Below, piece after piece: positions 1 to 5,875 of a stretch of DNA of 6,786 nt. Position numbers and translations under genes: made by a program. Every line of letters starts with the position of its first letter. Position 1 is the first letter of the stretch. The notes under the pieces were generated by a model, which was not told the DNA's origin, did no database searches, and was given only the letters and a program-made list of their open reading frames with translations. The DNA is from Halococcaceae archaeon (GTDB lineage: Archaea; Halobacteriota; Halobacteria; Halobacteriales; Halalkalicoccaceae), in assembly GCA_007128515.1 (NCBI GenBank), contig SKXI01000142.1, forward strand, positions 1 through 6,786, read 5' to 3'.

Positions 1-639
1 GAGGGCGCCGACCGCGGCCAGGAGCGCGAGCGGCACCAGCCCAGGGGCGGAGAGGTCCGCCGCGGTGAGTGAGTCGGCCCCGGCACCGACGGCGACGAAC
101 GCCGCGATCCAGGGGACCTCGCCGAGGAACGTCCCGAGCACGTAGGGACGGGGCCGAACCCGTGCGACGCCCGCGCCGTAGGAGACGAGGTCGATCGGCA
201 GCGGCGTCAGCCGGGCGGCGACGACGGTACGGAGGCTGCCCGCTCCCTCCGCGAACCGACGGGCGTGCTCGCTCGCGCGGCCGAACGGGCCGGAGTCGGT
301 CCCGAGCCAGCGGCCGATCAGGTACGGCGGGAGGGCGGTGAGCACCGCGCCGACGAGCGCGACGACCGTTCCGAGGGTTACACCGAGGACGAAGCCGACG
401 GCGAGCGGGAACGGGCTGTGCGGCCAGCCGAGCAGCGGTCGGAGGAGGTAGAGGGTGAAGAGTGCGGGGAGGAACCACCGGCTCTCGGCGGCGACGGCGA
501 GCGTCGCCATCGCCCGTTCGGGGCCGACGAGGAGGGCCGCCGAGAGGATGGTGAGGAGGAGTGAGACCCCGACGACGGTCCGAATAGCGGGCCCAGGTCG
601 CTCGAGCGGCGTGCTCGGAAACCACCGACGTGGGCGCAT
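1..639 (-). CDS. TVP38/TMEM64 family (VTT domain) integral membrane protein, 3' end cut by window edge
   Basis: The reading frame runs from ATG at 639 to the left edge without a stop, giving 213 visible residues; the C-terminus is missing. Hydrophobic stretches lie at about residues 20-40, 55-72, 78-106, 168-187 and 197-213. The family core is recognisable: a Gly-rich segment, PFPLAVGFVLGVTLG at 77-90, followed by PPYLIGRWLG at 104-113, then the RLTPLPIDLVSYGAG stretch at 143-157 and the LGTFLGEVPW segment at 168-177, which match the VTT/SNARE-associated layout of TVP38/DedA-like proteins. Members are thought to act in membrane lipid handling or transport, but the substrate here is unknown. 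The start is uncertain: ATG 639 is the only in-frame ATG, while an in-frame GTG at 684 would add 15 residues, and neither has a Shine-Dalgarno. The frame stays open up to a stop at 775-777. The gene is divergent from the regulator at 892. Family assignment is strong; function is weak. Confidence 0.88.
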   Translation of the reverse strand, partial: MRPRRWFPSTPLERPGPAIRTVVGVSLLLTILSAALLVGPERAMATLAVAAESRWFLPALFTLYLLRPLLGWPHSPFPLAVGFVLGVTLGTVVALVGAVLTALPPYLIGRWLGTDSGPFGRASEHARRFAEGAGSLRTVVAARLTPLPIDLVSYGAGVARVRPRPYVLGTFLGEVPWIAAFVAVGAGADSLTAADLSAPGLVPLALLAAVGAL

Positions 640-773
640 CGGAGCGACTAGGGTCGCGAGGCTGAAGACGGTACTGCCGGCCACACGTCGTCGAGCGACC
701 CGAACGGGGTCCGGTGGGCGATTCGGGTTCGCCGCGGCTGGCGCGGGTGGGCCATGAGTATTCAGGCAGCAGC

Positions 774-781
774 TCTATACC
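774..781 (-). promoter_or_regulatory. TATA-like box for the VTT-family gene
   Basis: On the minus strand the sequence reads GGTATAGAG, the best TATA-like element upstream of the VTT gene. Archaeal spacing would put the transcript start near 750, leaving a 5' leader of about 110 bases before ATG 639, or about 66 before GTG 684. This is inferred from sequence and spacing only. Confidence 0.35.
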
Positions 782-802
782 GAACTCCCGAGTAACACCG
801 AC

Positions 803-818
803 CGTCCCACAAGGGACG
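803..818. repeat. Perfect inverted repeat, candidate operator
   Basis: CGTCCC (803-808) and GGGACG (813-818) are exact reverse complements separated by ACAA. The repeat sits between the divergent TATA-like boxes, about 43 bases upstream of the box for the small HTH_10 regulator. A regulator binding site, possibly for the adjacent regulator itself, is plausible. A 6-bp dyad can arise by chance in GC-rich DNA. Confidence 0.4.
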
Positions 819-860
819 TGCCTCTGACGGGGGAACGGGATCCACGCCGTTTCTGCGGCG

Positions 861-867
861 ATTTATG
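861..867 (+). promoter_or_regulatory. TATA box for the small HTH_10 regulator; decides its start
   Basis: The element ATTTATG stands out in GC-rich surroundings. Exactly 24 bases separate its end from ATG 892, which is the spacing of an archaeal TATA box to the start of a leaderless transcript. An ATG inside the box (865) is in frame with the gene but would lie upstream of the expected transcript start, so 892 is preferred. Confidence 0.65.
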
Positions 868-891
868 TCGTTTCGTGGCGTCGGTCAGGGA

Positions 892-1530
892 ATGATCGTC
901 GAGTTCGACTTCTCGTCGGGCGTTCTGGAGTCGTCGATCCGTGCCGCGCCCTCCGTCTCGCTCTCGTTGGAGGAGATGACGGCGTCGGATACGGTGCCGC
1001 TCAGGAACATCTTCTGGGCGTCGGGTGAGGGTCTCGATACGTTCGAGGCGGCGCTCTCCGAGGACCCCACCGTGGCGGACGCGACACGGCTGTTCGAGAC
1101 CGACGACCGTCGGCTCTATCGGATCGTCTACCCGCCCGAGATGGCCGACGTCGCCGCCTACCGCGCGGCGGTCGAACTCGACGGGGTCGTTCTGGCTGCC
1201 GAGAACGAGGGCACCGACTGGATCGTCCGGATGCGCTTTCCCGACCGGACGGCGTTCGCCGCCTTCCGCGAACGCTGTGAGCGCCGAGGGCTCTCGATCA
1301 CCGCCCGGGCGGTCTACACGCGAACACGCCCGGAAACGGTCGACGCCGTCCTCACACCCGAACAGTACGAAGCGCTCGCCGCCGCCGCCGAGATGGGTTA
1401 CTACTCGGTCCCGCGCGGGTGTTCGCTCGCCGAACTCGCGGAGAGCCTCGGCCTCTCCAGTCAGGCGGTCTCCGAACGCCTGCGACGCGGCACCGAACGA
1501 CTCGTCTCGGTGACGATCGAGGACGACTGA
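892..1530 (+). CDS. Bat-type HTH_10 DNA-binding transcriptional regulator (212 residues)
   Basis: Predicted cytoplasmic transcription factor of the haloarchaeal bacterio-opsin-activator type. Residues about 1-145 form the alpha/beta domain that commonly precedes HTH_10 in this family; it opens MIVEFDFSSGVL and contains the NEGTDWIVRMRFPDRTAFAAF region (about 105-124). Residues about 154-206 are the HTH_10 domain: LTPEQYEAL, then GYYSVPRG, then the helix-turn-helix ELAESLGLSSQAVSERLRRG. There is no receiver, PAS or GAF domain, so any signal must enter through the N-terminal domain or a partner. ATG 892 was chosen because of the TATA box 24 bases upstream; ATG 865, nine codons earlier, lies inside that box. 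The gene is divergent from the VTT-family gene and converges on the large HTH_10 regulator. The target genes cannot be read from the sequence; the upstream inverted repeat may point to autoregulation. The family is secure, the regulon unknown. Confidence 0.88.
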   Translation: MIVEFDFSSGVLESSIRAAPSVSLSLEEMTASDTVPLRNIFWASGEGLDTFEAALSEDPTVADATRLFETDDRRLYRIVYPPEMADVAAYRAAVELDGVVLAAENEGTDWIVRMRFPDRTAFAAFRERCERRGLSITARAVYTRTRPETVDAVLTPEQYEALAAAAEMGYYSVPRGCSLAELAESLGLSSQAVSERLRRGTERLVSVTIEDD

Positions 1531-1788
1531 TACGGTCTGCTGTACGTCGTTCAGATCGTCGCGCTCCCGGGGTGTCGAGGACCGTCACACGGTTACAGCC
1601 GACGGTATGAGCCCGAAAACGGCGTACGGGTGTACGTGTGTGTGGGTGACGTCCCGGTCGCCCGCCCACGGAGTGCCTCTGAGTCCCCGCTCGACCACGG
1701 GGCGTTCTCCCGTTCCGCAGTATATGACAAAGCCGTGTCGTACAACTATTGGTATATACGTCGATCCGCCAATACGAACAGTTGCACT
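1531..1788. other. Convergent intergenic spacer with an AT-rich palindromic patch
   Basis: This is the 258-base gap between the two convergent regulator genes. No ORF here has convincing coding character and no T-run terminator is visible after either stop. ACCGT-CAC-ACGGT (1581-1593) is a perfect 5-bp dyad 50 bases after the small regulator's stop. The 1720-1790 part is clearly AT-richer than its surroundings. It holds TATATG (1721-1726), the 8-bp palindrome GTATATAC (1752-1759), and the 6-bp inverted repeat TATTGG (1747-1752) / CCAATA (1769-1774). These could be promoter elements for an unannotated short RNA or a regulator binding site, or simply a transcript 3' end region. Confidence 0.5.
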
Positions 1789-4230
1789 CTAGTCGAGCAA
1801 CGCGTCGAAGACCGAGCGCTGGGCGGCCCGGATCGTCCGGTGGAACGTCGACTGATCGATCCCGAGCTGTTCCGCGATCTCCGTGCCGGTGTGTCGGCGT
1901 GGGGAGTCGAAGAACCCGGCGTGGTACGCCGCCTGGAGGATCTCGAACTGCCGGTCGGTGAGGTCGCCGACCGGCCCTGGCCGTCGCGACGAGCGCGAGC
2001 GAAGCCCGGTCTCGAGGTCGCGCCGCCCGAGGAGCTCCGCCGAGGGGTGGCGCTCGCCGAACCCGTCGGCGAACGCCCGCACGTCGCTCCCGGTCGGGAG
2101 TTCGATCGTGAGCGTCCCACTTCCGTCGACGGCCGAGAAGCCGCGGACCTGTCCGCCGTGGTCGGTCACCTGGTGGACGAACGAGCGCTCGACCGAGAGT
2201 TCGAGGAGGAGCTCGTCGCCATCGTCAACGATCACGCGTGTGCTCTCGACGGACGGGTCGGACGCGAGCACCGACAGCAGGCGCTCGCCGTCCACCCCGG
2301 CCACGTTCACGAACAGGAGGTCGGTCCCGTCGGACCGTACGACCGTCCCCCGGTGGTCGATCCGGGCGCCGGTCTCCGTCGCGAGCCGTACGTAGAGCAG
2401 CGACGGGTCGGAGACGCCGAAGACGACCTCCGTTCGGCTGTCGCTCACCAGCGCGTTGCGGGTCGAGATCGCGTCGAGGGCGTACCCGACCGTCTCGCCG
2501 AGTTCGACGAGCACCGCCCGCTCGCGCTCGCCCATCGTCGGCCCGCGTGCGTAGACGACGAGCACGCCGTAGCGGTGCTCGCGGTAGGTGATCGGAACCG
2601 CGGCGATCGTCCGGTAGCCCCGAGAGAGCGCCTCCGACCGCCGCGAGCCGTAGCGTCGTTCCTCGAGCAGGTCGTCGACGACCCGTAGCTCGCCCCGACG
2701 GATCGCCTCCACAGCCGGCGTGGTCGGTCCGTCGCCGCCGACCTCGATCGAGAGCGGTGGCGGATCGCCGACACCGTCCCATCCCCGGAGCTGGATCTCA
2801 TCGGTCGTCGGGTCGTACTCGCCGATCCACGCCGCCCGGTACGGCTCGGCCGCCGCCAGCCGGTCACAGACGGCGTCGATCACCCCCTCGTGCGAGGTGG
2901 CACCGACGAGCGCGCTCGTCACCTCGCGGATGATCCCGGTGAGGTGCGTCAGCCGTTCGAGTTCCGCGTTTACCCGCTGGAGGTCCCGCTCGCGCTCCCT
3001 GAGCTCGAGTTCGCGATCGGCGCGCTCCAGGGCGGCCTCCGTGTTCGCCGCGAGCACCTGCGCGAGCCGGACGTCCTGCTCGCTGAACGCGGCGACCCGG
3101 GGTGAGCCGGTGATGAGGATCCCGTGGGTGCCGAGCGGGACGACCAGCTGACTCCGAACCGGGATCGTACCCGAGACCTCCTTTATCGCCCGGATGTCGT
3201 CGTAGACCGCGAGTTCGCCCTCGACGAAGGCGTCCCACGCGAGCGAGTCGTCGCCGCGAAAGACGGGGATCCGCTCGAACGTCTCCGGGACGTCGGGGGA
3301 GACCGCCCGGGGGAACAGCGCGTACTCGTCGGCGTCGAACCGGTAGACGCCGACGAGCGAGAAGCCGAGGACCTCGGTCGCGGCGTCGGTCACAACCTCC
3401 GCGACCTCCTCCGGGGTCTCGGCACGCATCATCCACTGCGTCGCCTCGTGGAGCGCGACGAGCGTCCGCTCGCGCTGTCTGCGCTTCGTGACGTCCTCGA
3501 ACGCGTAGACGGCGCCCGTCGTCCCCTCGGTCCCGTTGAGGGTGGTGGCGTTCACCTGGAGGAACCGTCGCTGCCCGTCGGGGCGCTCTAGCTCCCGCTC
3601 GAACCGCCGGACCCGTTCCTCGTTCCCGACCGCCCACGACGCTGGGAAGAGTTCGCCAACGCGTTCGTCCGACGTCTCGCCGAGTATCTCGCTCGCGCGG
3701 TCGTTCGCGTAGGTGACCTCGCCAGCGTCGTTCACGACCAGAATACCGACCGGGGTGGTCTCGACGATCCGCTCGTTCAGTTCGTGTTCGGCACGGAGCG
3801 CCTCCTCGACCGACTTCCGTTCGGTGACGTCCGTCGCGAGCCCGACGACGTGCGTCACCTCGCCCGCGTCGTCGGTGATCGGTGCACCCCGGTCGCGGAT
3901 CCACCGCGTCTCGCCGTCCGGTCGAACGATCCGGTACTCCACGTCGAACTCGAAGCTCCCGTCGACGGTCTCCCGCAGTCCCTCCTCGTCGTCGGGGTGG
4001 ACCGCCTCCAGATAGGCGCTCGGGTCGGCGTAGAGCTCCTCCCGGAGGCGACCCCAGACCTCCTCGTAGGCCGGGTTGACGTAGAGCACCTCACGCTTCG
4101 GGTAGTCCGTCATCCAGAGCACGCCCCCGACGTTCTCCGCGAGCTGGTGGAGTCGGCCTCCGAAGCGATCCCCTCCGGCGTCGACCGCCGACCCGCGACC
4201 CGTCCACGCCTCCCGCTCCGGCCCGCTCAT
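1789..4230 (-). CDS. PAS-PAS-GAF-GAF-Bat-HTH_10 multi-sensor transcriptional regulator (813 residues)
   Basis: A one-component sensor-regulator of the Bat family, soluble, with no membrane segment. PAS1 (about 24-140) ends in a PAC-like segment, WIRDRGAPITDDAGEVTHVV followed by DVTERK. PAS2 (about 145-255) contains VGILVVNDAGEVTYANDRAS and ends FEDVTKRR. GAF1 spans about 258-402. A charged, heptad-like coiled-coil linker (about 398-432) leads to GAF2 (about 434-590). The Bat-associated domain covers about 598-735, and the HTH_10 domain about 756-810 (LTDRQFEIL, AGFFDSPR, then EIAEQLGIDQSTFHRTIRAA). The PAS and GAF domains presumably bind ligands or sense redox or light and control DNA binding directly, since there is no kinase or receiver domain. 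PAS2 lacks the LOV cysteine motif, and Cys455 in GAF2 is the only cysteine I find, so no cofactor can be assigned. ATG 4230 is preceded by a TATA-like box centred 25 bases upstream. The gene begins 30 bases after the reductase stop. Domain family is secure; signal and targets are unknown. Confidence 0.92.
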   Translation of the reverse strand: MSGPEREAWTGRGSAVDAGGDRFGGRLHQLAENVGGVLWMTDYPKREVLYVNPAYEEVWGRLREELYADPSAYLEAVHPDDEEGLRETVDGSFEFDVEYRIVRPDGETRWIRDRGAPITDDAGEVTHVVGLATDVTERKSVEEALRAEHELNERIVETTPVGILVVNDAGEVTYANDRASEILGETSDERVGELFPASWAVGNEERVRRFERELERPDGQRRFLQVNATTLNGTEGTTGAVYAFEDVTKRRQRERTLVALHEATQWMMRAETPEEVAEVVTDAATEVLGFSLVGVYRFDADEYALFPRAVSPDVPETFERIPVFRGDDSLAWDAFVEGELAVYDDIRAIKEVSGTIPVRSQLVVPLGTHGILITGSPRVAAFSEQDVRLAQVLAANTEAALERADRELELRERERDLQRVNAELERLTHLTGIIREVTSALVGATSHEGVIDAVCDRLAAAEPYRAAWIGEYDPTTDEIQLRGWDGVGDPPPLSIEVGGDGPTTPAVEAIRRGELRVVDDLLEERRYGSRRSEALSRGYRTIAAVPITYREHRYGVLVVYARGPTMGERERAVLVELGETVGYALDAISTRNALVSDSRTEVVFGVSDPSLLYVRLATETGARIDHRGTVVRSDGTDLLFVNVAGVDGERLLSVLASDPSVESTRVIVDDGDELLLELSVERSFVHQVTDHGGQVRGFSAVDGSGTLTIELPTGSDVRAFADGFGERHPSAELLGRRDLETGLRSRSSRRPGPVGDLTDRQFEILQAAYHAGFFDSPRRHTGTEIAEQLGIDQSTFHRTIRAAQRSVFDALLD

Positions 4231-4251
4231 GGCACTACCTGTAGGCCAGGC

Positions 4252-4259
4252 GTTATCAA
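4252..4259 (-). promoter_or_regulatory. TATA-like box for the multi-sensor regulator
   Basis: The minus strand reads TTGATAAC, centred about 25 bases before ATG 4230, as expected for a leaderless transcript. It lies wholly in the 30-base gap after the reductase stop codon, so the regulator may have its own promoter even if read-through from the reductase also occurs. Confidence 0.5.
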
Positions 4260-4260
4260 C

Positions 4261-5010
4261 CTACCCCGTCCCGTTCGCCCGGCCGAGACGTTCCTCCCAC
4301 TCCTCGGCCGGCAGCGACTCGCCGGTGACGCCGTCGGGCGGCTGGGCGGCGAGCAGGACCGCCGCGTCGTCCATCACGTCCGCGGAGAGTACGTCCTCTC
4401 GCTCCTCGTCCGACAGGTGGTCCCAGAACGCCGTCTCGACGCGACCACCGGGGTCGAGCCCGTTGACGGTGACCGTCCCCTCGTACTCCATCGCGAGCGT
4501 CCGCGTGAACCCCTCGAGACCCCACTTCGAGGTGACGTAGGGACCCCAGCCGGGCAGCGCTCGACGACCCAGTCCGGAGGAGACGTTGATCACGCTCCCC
4601 CGTCCCGCCTCGAGCATCGGTGGGAGGGCGTGTTTCGCACAGAGAAACACCCCCGTGAGGTTGACGTCGAGGATCGCCCGCCAGTCGGCCTCCTCGACGT
4701 CGACGGTCTCCCTGAGTTCGTCGTGGAGCGTGAGCTGACCGATCCCGGCGTTGTTCACGAGGCAGGTGAGTTCGCCGTACGCGTCGAGGGTCGCGTCGAC
4801 CGCGCGCTGTACCTCCTCGCCGTCGGTGACGTCGGTCGGCACGACGATCGCCTCGCCGTCGGCTTCGGCGGCGACCGCCTCCAGGTCCGCTCGGCCGCGC
4901 GCGAGCAGCGCGACGTTCGCTCCCTCCCTCGCGAACCGAAGCGACATCGATCGCCCGAGTCCGCGGCTCGCACCCGTCACGACGACCGTCTCTCCGTCGA
5001 GTTCTCCCAT
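4261..5010 (-). CDS. Short-chain dehydrogenase/reductase (SDR), classical type, 249 residues
   Basis: NAD(P)-dependent oxidoreductase with a Rossmann fold and the usual length of classical SDRs. The cofactor motif TGASRGLG is at 12-19 and Asp60 (TDVTD) is the conserved adenine contact. NNAG is at 86-89. The catalytic tetrad is Asn117 (DVNLTG), Ser145 (INVSSG), Tyr158 and Lys162 (YVTSK). The PG motif sits in GLDPGGRVET (185-193). Arg16 and Arg38 near the cofactor site suggest NADP(H) preference, an inference. The substrate cannot be told; relatives are often annotated as 3-oxoacyl-ACP reductase or glucose dehydrogenase-like on weak grounds. It has no signal peptide and is cytoplasmic. ATG 5010 places the motif at the normal distance from the N-terminus. 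No good TATA box is seen upstream, only a weak TACTC element at about 5035-5040. The sensor-regulator lies 30 bases downstream in the same direction, so co-transcription or regulation by it is plausible. Confidence 0.93.
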   Translation of the reverse strand: MGELDGETVVVTGASRGLGRSMSLRFAREGANVALLARGRADLEAVAAEADGEAIVVPTDVTDGEEVQRAVDATLDAYGELTCLVNNAGIGQLTLHDELRETVDVEEADWRAILDVNLTGVFLCAKHALPPMLEAGRGSVINVSSGLGRRALPGWGPYVTSKWGLEGFTRTLAMEYEGTVTVNGLDPGGRVETAFWDHLSDEEREDVLSADVMDDAAVLLAAQPPDGVTGESLPAEEWEERLGRANGTG

Positions 5011-5209
5011 ACCACTACGGGACGCGGCGGGGCCCGAGTAGCTGTCGGATCCGGTCGGACGGACGGCGGTGACCGCTCACTCGTGCTCGTCGACCCGGAC
5101 GGGCCGGGTTCGAAACCACGATAGCCCGTATCACAGCGATGGGAGCGAGTCGTTCCCGCATCGGCCACACGCCGTCGTTCGGTCGAACCGGTACACCGGA
5201 CCGTCACTA
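5011..5209. other. Intergenic spacer, no gene seen
   Basis: About 200 bases between the reductase start and the stop of the small membrane protein. I see no credible ORF or RNA gene. It holds GGTT-CGA-AACC (5109-5119) and, just after the small gene's stop on the minus strand, a bulged inverted repeat with arms CGGTC (5180-5184) and GACCG (5199-5203) that could form a weak hairpin; no T-run follows. Confidence 0.45.
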
Positions 5210-5353
5210 TCAGAGCCCGAGCAGCCGGAGCAAGAGGCCACAGACCAGGCCGACGACGCCGATCGCGAAGCCGACGAACGGAGGCAGGATCGGTATCGGG
5301 ACGACGATCGACACGAGCGAGACGGCGATCACGACGGTCGAGGGGCGAACCAT
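5210..5353 (-). CDS. Small two-helix membrane protein (47 residues), function unknown
   Basis: The frame opens MVRPSTVVIAVSLVSIVVPI and ends LLRLLGL. Two hydrophobic segments (about 5-20 and 26-44) are joined by a PIPILPPF turn, which fits a short helical hairpin in the membrane. This strongly hydrophobic composition is unlikely for a chance frame in GC-rich halophile DNA, where shadow frames are Arg- and Pro-rich. An in-frame ATG at 5437 would add 28 Arg/Gly-rich residues, has no matching promoter and overlaps the divergent UspA start, so 5353 is preferred. A weak CTTTGC element lies about 25 bases upstream. The gene is divergent from UspA with 82 bases between starts. I do not recognise a named family; similar small membrane proteins are common and usually hypothetical in haloarchaea. 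Confidence 0.68.
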   Translation of the reverse strand: MVRPSTVVIAVSLVSIVVPIPILPPFVGFAIGVVGLVCGLLLRLLGL

Positions 5354-5404
5354 GGCAACCGAACGGGCTCCCGGTGCAAAGCCCCTCGGCCGGCGAGCGG
5401 TACC

Positions 5405-5414
5405 CACTTTAGTG
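5405..5414 (+). promoter_or_regulatory. TATA-like box for the UspA-family gene
   Basis: CACTTTAGTG contains TTTAGT (5408-5413) centred 25-26 bases before ATG 5436, the leaderless spacing. Its flanks CACT and AGTG are reverse complements around TT, so it may also be a small operator. It supports 5436 over the earlier in-frame ATGs at 5139 and 5352. Confidence 0.5.
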
Positions 5415-5435
5415 ACCGGACCGCGTAGCCGGCCC

Positions 5436-5873
5436 ATGGCGACCTACGAGCGGATACTGGTCCCGACCGACGGGAGCGCGGCGACCGAGGCGACGCTCTC
5501 ACACGCGCTCTCGATAGCGGCCGACCACGACGCAGAGGTCCACGCGCTCTCGGTGGTCGACACTCGAATCACCCGATCGGCACCCGACGAGGGCCGCGAC
5601 GGCGTCGAGCGGGCCCTGGTGGAGGAAGCGACGTCGGCCGTCGACCGCGTCGAACGGGAGGCGGCCGACACGGGTCTCCGGACGGAGACGGAACTGCGCC
5701 GGGGTCGGCCGGACCGCGAGATACTCACCTACGCGGAGGAAGAGGGGATCGACCTGATCGTCATCGGTGCACACGGCAAGAGCCCCCGGGAGAAACTCGC
5801 GACGATGGGGAGCGTCTCGGAGCGGGTCGTCGACGGCGCGGGCTGTCCGGTGCTCGTCGTGCGGGGCGAGTAG
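5436..5873 (+). CDS. UspA-family universal stress protein (145 residues)
   Basis: Single-domain cytoplasmic universal stress protein with the Rossmann-like Usp fold, normal length. It opens MATYERILVPTDGSAATEAT, the typical first strand and nucleotide-contact Asp12. The second half has DLIVIGAHGKS (106-116), then GSVSERVV (125-132) and the final strand CPVLVVRG (137-144). The ATP-binding signature of the family is G-x2-G-x9-G-S/T. Here G111-A-H-G114 is followed by ten residues before G125-S126, one more than the signature, so ATP binding is likely but not assured. The frame is open upstream to 5139, but those extra residues do not look Usp-like and the TATA-like box supports 5436. Its stop is two bases from the stop of the convergent DHH gene. 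Usp proteins in haloarchaea are numerous and their individual roles are rarely known. Confidence 0.92.
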   Translation: MATYERILVPTDGSAATEATLSHALSIAADHDAEVHALSVVDTRITRSAPDEGRDGVERALVEEATSAVDRVEREAADTGLRTETELRRGRPDREILTYAEEEGIDLIVIGAHGKSPREKLATMGSVSERVVDGAGCPVLVVRGE

Positions 5874-5875
5874 GT

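Noticed and set aside
69..757. Three plus-strand ORFs of about 100 codons at the left end
   Set aside because: They are Arg/Gly/Glu-rich shadows of the minus-strand VTT membrane protein, which has clear family motifs.
1630..2688. Long plus-strand ORF (352 codons) opposite the large regulator
   Set aside because: It is antisense to a well-supported domain protein, is Arg/Glu/Pro-rich without recognisable domains, and is the usual shadow of GC-rich codon use.
3784..5124. Long plus-strand ORF (446 codons) spanning the regulator and reductase on the opposite strand
   Set aside because: It crosses two real genes in antisense, shows no family motifs and no promoter; a GC-rich shadow frame.
5105..5125. 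GGGTTCGAAACC resembles the T-arm of a tRNA 3' end, perhaps an integration remnant
   Set aside because: The bases flanking TTCGAAA do not form a 5-bp T-stem, and no acceptor, D or anticodon arms are found around it.
5131..5164. GATGGGAGCG...CGTTCCCGCATC as a hairpin terminator
   Set aside because: Pairing needs mismatches and a bulge, and no T-run follows on either strand.
4977..5207. Minus-strand ORF of 76 codons over the reductase start region
   Set aside because: Low-complexity Arg/Ser/Thr/Pro composition, partly overlapping the reductase in another frame, with no promoter or motif.
5139..5435. N-terminal extension of UspA from ATG 5139 or 5352
   Set aside because: The added residues are Arg/Pro/Thr-rich and not Usp-like, overlap the small membrane gene or its promoter, and lie upstream of the TATA-like box.
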